Below, piece after piece: positions 61,928 to 64,000 of a DNA stretch of 64,000 bases. The stretch is from NCBI GenBank assembly GCA_020248665.1, contig JADCHE010000013.1, forward strand, positions 23,273 to 87,272. The letters are read 5' to 3'. The notes beneath the pieces are model-generated. The model searched no databases. It was given only the letters and a program-made list of their open reading frames with translations, and was not told where the DNA came from. The DNA comes from Burkholderiales bacterium. Its GTDB lineage: Bacteria > Pseudomonadota > Gammaproteobacteria > Burkholderiales > Burkholderiaceae_E. Each line of letters opens with the position of its first letter. Position 1 is the stretch's first letter. The position numbers were made by a program, and so were the translations under genes.

Positions 61928-62743
61928 TCAGGCCGGCCGGGGGATCGCGGTCTCGCGCGGCCACACGAGCCGCTGGCGCTTCACCTCGCGGTTCCAGTCG
62001 AGGTTCGCCTGCTTGAGCGCGGGGTCGACGTAGCCGCGCTTGTGGTCGAGGTGGACCCAGACGAGCGAGTGGCGCGCGCGCACGCCGCGCACGCCGGCGT
62101 TGTTCATCCGGTAGCCGAAGTTCCGGTCCTCGCCGCCGTAGCCCATCGTCTCGTCGTAGCCGCCGACCTTCAGGATGTCCGTACGCCACGCACCGGTGTT
62201 CGCGCCGTTCAGCGAGTTGCGGGCGGTGAGCAGGTCGAGCGTGCGGGCGAGGGGTCGCGAGCGGGTCAGCCGCCAGCGCGACAGCTCGATGCCCTGCGCG
62301 CGCAGCCAGTCGGGATCGAAGAGCTGCTGCGACGCGATCATCGCGTCGGTCAGCCGCTCGCGGTGGAAGGCCTCGGGGATCGACAGGTGGCTGCCGCCGG
62401 CGAGGAAGATGCCGGGGCGCGCGAGCCGCGCGTAGGCCTCGAGGAGGTCGCCGCGCGGCACGCAGTCGGCGTCGGTGAAGACCACGAAGTCGCCGCTCGC
62501 GTCCCGGAACGCGCGGTTCATCATGACCGGCTTGCGGTAGCCCTTGTTGACCTGCGTGATGTGCCGGATCGGCCACGGCGCGAGCTCGCGGTGCTTCGCG
62601 ACGACCGCCGCGACCTCGTCGAAGTGGCTGTCCTCGGCGACCCAGAGCTCGACCGGCGCGAGCGTCTGGCACCGGAAGCCGAGCAGCGTGCGCTCCAGGG
62701 CCAGCCAGTTGTTGTAGGCCGAGACGACGACGGAGATCTTCAT
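61928..62743 (-). CDS. Family 2 glycosyltransferase
   Basis: The 271-residue protein has a GT-A fold: I-S-V-V-V-S-A-Y-N-N at the start, the metal/nucleotide D-x-D as F-T-D-A-D-C near 93, and G-G-Y-D-E-T-M-G-Y-G-G-E-D-R-N-F near 215 as the acceptor-side acidic motif. It has no membrane segment. It probably adds a sugar to lipopolysaccharide core or a capsule, which would suit its place next to msbA, though it is on the opposite strand. The donor and acceptor are unknown. Confidence 0.9.
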   Translation of the reverse strand: MKISVVVSAYNNWLALERTLLGFRCQTLAPVELWVAEDSHFDEVAAVVAKHRELAPWPIRHITQVNKGYRKPVMMNRAFRDASGDFVVFTDADCVPRGDLLEAYARLARPGIFLAGGSHLSIPEAFHRERLTDAMIASQQLFDPDWLRAQGIELSRWRLTRSRPLARTLDLLTARNSLNGANTGAWRTDILKVGGYDETMGYGGEDRNFGYRMNNAGVRGVRARHSLVWVHLDHKRGYVDPALKQANLDWNREVKRQRLVWPRETAIPRPA

Positions 62744-62924
62744 GGGCGCGGCGATGATAGCCGAGCGCGCGGCCGGCGCCCGCGGACCGGCGCGGCGCGC
62801 CCAGTTGTAACCGATTGCTTCCGGGGTCGACGGCGAGCGCTGCCGGACCGTTCAGTGTTCGGGGCGCTCCGCGCCCGGACGACCCGGCGGGCGCAACCGC
62901 CTCGGCGCCGTGATGGAGACCGAC

Positions 62925-63485
62925 ATGGGTGGCTCGAAGTTCGTGGTGGCGTTCGCGTGCGTGGCGGCCTGCGGGGCTGCGGCCGCGCAGCAGGTCGTCA
63001 CGAAGCCAGCGCCGAGCCGGTTCTACGGCACCGCGCGCCCGCCGGTGATCTCGGGACCGGCCGCCGTCGCGCCGAGCTCGGTCTACGTGCCGCCGCCGGT
63101 GATCCGGCCGCCGACGTCGGTCTACGTGCCACCCCCGCGGCCGGTCTACGGCTACGGCGGCCACGGCTACGGCTGGGCGCCGCGCCCCCGGGTGGGCGTG
63201 GACGTCTGGATCGGCCCTGGCGCGTACTGGTACGGCTCGCGCTACGTGTACCCCGGCTGGGCCTACCCGCCGCCGTATCCGTCGACGGTCTGCGTGCCGC
63301 CGCCGGTGGTGGTCTCGCCGCCCCCCCCGATCGTCTGGGTCGAGCGGCCCCCCGAGCCGGCGGCCCCCGCGGCGCCGGTGCCCGGCTTCTGGTACTGGTG
63401 CGCCGATTCGCAGGGCTGGTACCCGCAGGTCCCCGAGTGCCCGGCGGGCTGGCAGCAGGTCGCGCCGCGCGCCGACGCGCAGTGA
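62925..63485 (+). CDS. Pro/Tyr-rich exported protein with C-terminal C-x8-C motif
   Basis: The 186-residue protein has a signal peptide ending near A-A-A-Q (about 22). A low-complexity middle follows with repeated S-V-Y-V-P-P-P and G-Y-G-G-H-G-Y-G-W. The short conserved C-terminal motif is F-W-Y-W-C-A-D-S-Q-G-W-Y-P-Q-V-P-E-C-P-A-G-W, with two cysteines likely to form a disulfide. Proteins with this ending (Y-x-C-P-x-x-x-x-Y-Y-P-x-V-x-x-C-P-x-G-W) are frequent in proteobacterial outer envelopes, function unknown. The ATG at 62925 follows GGAG by 6 bases; a GTG at 62910 is the alternative. It is followed 14 bp later by a glycine-zipper lipoprotein gene. Confidence 0.85.
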   Translation: MGGSKFVVAFACVAACGAAAAQQVVTKPAPSRFYGTARPPVISGPAAVAPSSVYVPPPVIRPPTSVYVPPPRPVYGYGGHGYGWAPRPRVGVDVWIGPGAYWYGSRYVYPGWAYPPPYPSTVCVPPPVVVSPPPPIVWVERPPEPAAPAAPVPGFWYWCADSQGWYPQVPECPAGWQQVAPRADAQ

Positions 63486-63499
63486 CGCGGGAGGCTCCG

Positions 63500-64000
63500 A
63501 TGCGCACGACCCTGCCCATGCATCGCGCCCGCCTGTGGGCGGCCGCGCTCGCCCTCGCCGCGCTGTCCGGCTGCGCCGTCGTCCCCACCGGACCCAGCAC
63601 GATGGCGCTGCCGGGCACCGGCCGCTCGTTCGCGCAGTTCCGCGCCGACGACGACGCGTGCCGCCGCTTCGCGAGCGAGCGCACCGGCGGTCAGTCCGCG
63701 CAGCGCGCCGCCCAGGACACCGTCGCCGGCGGTGCGGTCGCGGGCGCCGCGATCGGCGCGGTCGCGGGCGCCGCGATCGGCGGCTCGCAGGGCGCCGGCG
63801 TCGGCGCGGGCGTCGGGCTGCTGACCGGCACCGCCGTCGGCAGCGGCGCGGCGACCGGCTCGGCGGTCGAGGTGCAGCGCCGCTACGACCATGCGTACGT
63901 GCAGTGCATGTATGCGAGCGGGCACAAGGTCCCGGTCATCGACGGCTACCGGTCGGGCCCCTGGGGTCCGCCCGCGCGCCCGGCCGCGCTGCCGCCGGGC
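63500..64000 (+). CDS. Glycine-zipper lipoprotein (3' end outside window)
   Basis: The 167 visible residues run to the window edge without a stop. A lipoprotein signal ends in A-A-L-S-G-C25. The conserved L-P-G-T-G-R-S-F-A-Q-F-R-A-D-D-D-A-C-R-R segment follows, then a glycine zipper (about 75-120) made of G-A-A-I-G-A-V-A-G-A-A-I-G-G repeats. A conserved Y-D-x-A-Y-V-Q-C-M-Y-A-S-G-H-K-V-P end comes last. Such proteins sit in the outer membrane or periplasm and may insert into membranes through the zipper. GGAGGC lies 5 bases before the ATG. With the preceding Pro/Tyr-rich gene it forms an envelope-protein pair. Confidence 0.85.
   Translation, partial: MRTTLPMHRARLWAAALALAALSGCAVVPTGPSTMALPGTGRSFAQFRADDDACRRFASERTGGQSAQRAAQDTVAGGAVAGAAIGAVAGAAIGGSQGAGVGAGVGLLTGTAVGSGAATGSAVEVQRRYDHAYVQCMYASGHKVPVIDGYRSGPWGPPARPAALPPG

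Overview
The window is very GC-rich, densely packed bacterial chromosome. The gene content points to a betaproteobacterium of the order Burkholderiales. Pointers are two orphan Bug/TctC-type periplasmic binding proteins, a paired cphA/cphA' cyanophycin locus with its dedicated ABC transporter and DUF1854 gene, many LysR/AraC/GntR regulators divergent from small catabolic operons, and codons strongly biased to G or C in third position. No tRNA, rRNA, CRISPR array, insertion sequence or phage gene was seen. This taxonomic reading is inference from gene types, not from a marker-gene comparison.

Bases 1-5400 hold small accessory genes: a LysR tail, a VOC protein, an AraC regulator divergent from an exported protoglobin, a WYL regulator divergent from a small monooxygenase-like gene with a 23-bp near-perfect palindrome between them, and a two-gene SRPBCC/unknown operon plus a SnoaL-like gene.

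Bases 5800-23100 form a large catabolic region. A forward operon encodes an aldehyde dehydrogenase, a two-subunit thiamine-diphosphate 2-oxoacid decarboxylase (its alpha gene is broken by two in-frame stops), an aminotransferase, a uronate-dehydrogenase-like SDR, a DAO-type FAD oxidoreductase and HyuA/HyuB hydantoinase/oxoprolinase subunits. A reverse pair encodes an Ldh_2 family 2-hydroxyacid dehydrogenase and a TrmB-like regulator. A second forward operon encodes a Bug binding protein, an acyl-CoA carboxyltransferase, a one-domain biotin carrier and an ADP-forming acyl-CoA synthetase. Read together they suggest a chain: 2-hydroxyacid or amino acid to 2-oxoacid, to aldehyde, to acid, to acyl-CoA, to carboxylated acyl-CoA. 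A shared inverted repeat (TAGTTG-n6-CARCTAC) lies ahead of both forward operons, which suggests one regulon. The substrate is unknown.

Bases 23100-29500 hold a LysR regulator divergent from a sulfatase/phosphonate-monoester-hydrolase-type gene with a cupin and a second Bug protein, a lipoprotein-type methyltransferase and an aminotransferase. Bases 29870-40950 hold a GST and GntR regulator opposite a TRAP-transporter operon (two SDR paralogues that both lack the catalytic tyrosine, DctP/Q/M, a kappa-GST-type isomerase and a family III CoA-transferase), then a nitronate monooxygenase, a ferredoxin-cupin fusion and a frameshifted exported protein.

Bases 40960-49070 are the cyanophycin locus: cphA and cphA' on the minus strand, and a zinc-ribbon ABC transporter plus DUF1854 protein on the plus strand. 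Bases 49199-64000 are more conserved: rhlE, gluQ, a LysR/pirin/WrbA redox group (the wrbA-like gene has a large internal deletion), fpr, an EamA transporter, dnaE, msbA, a family 2 glycosyltransferase, a Pro/Tyr-rich exported protein and a glycine-zipper lipoprotein running off the end.
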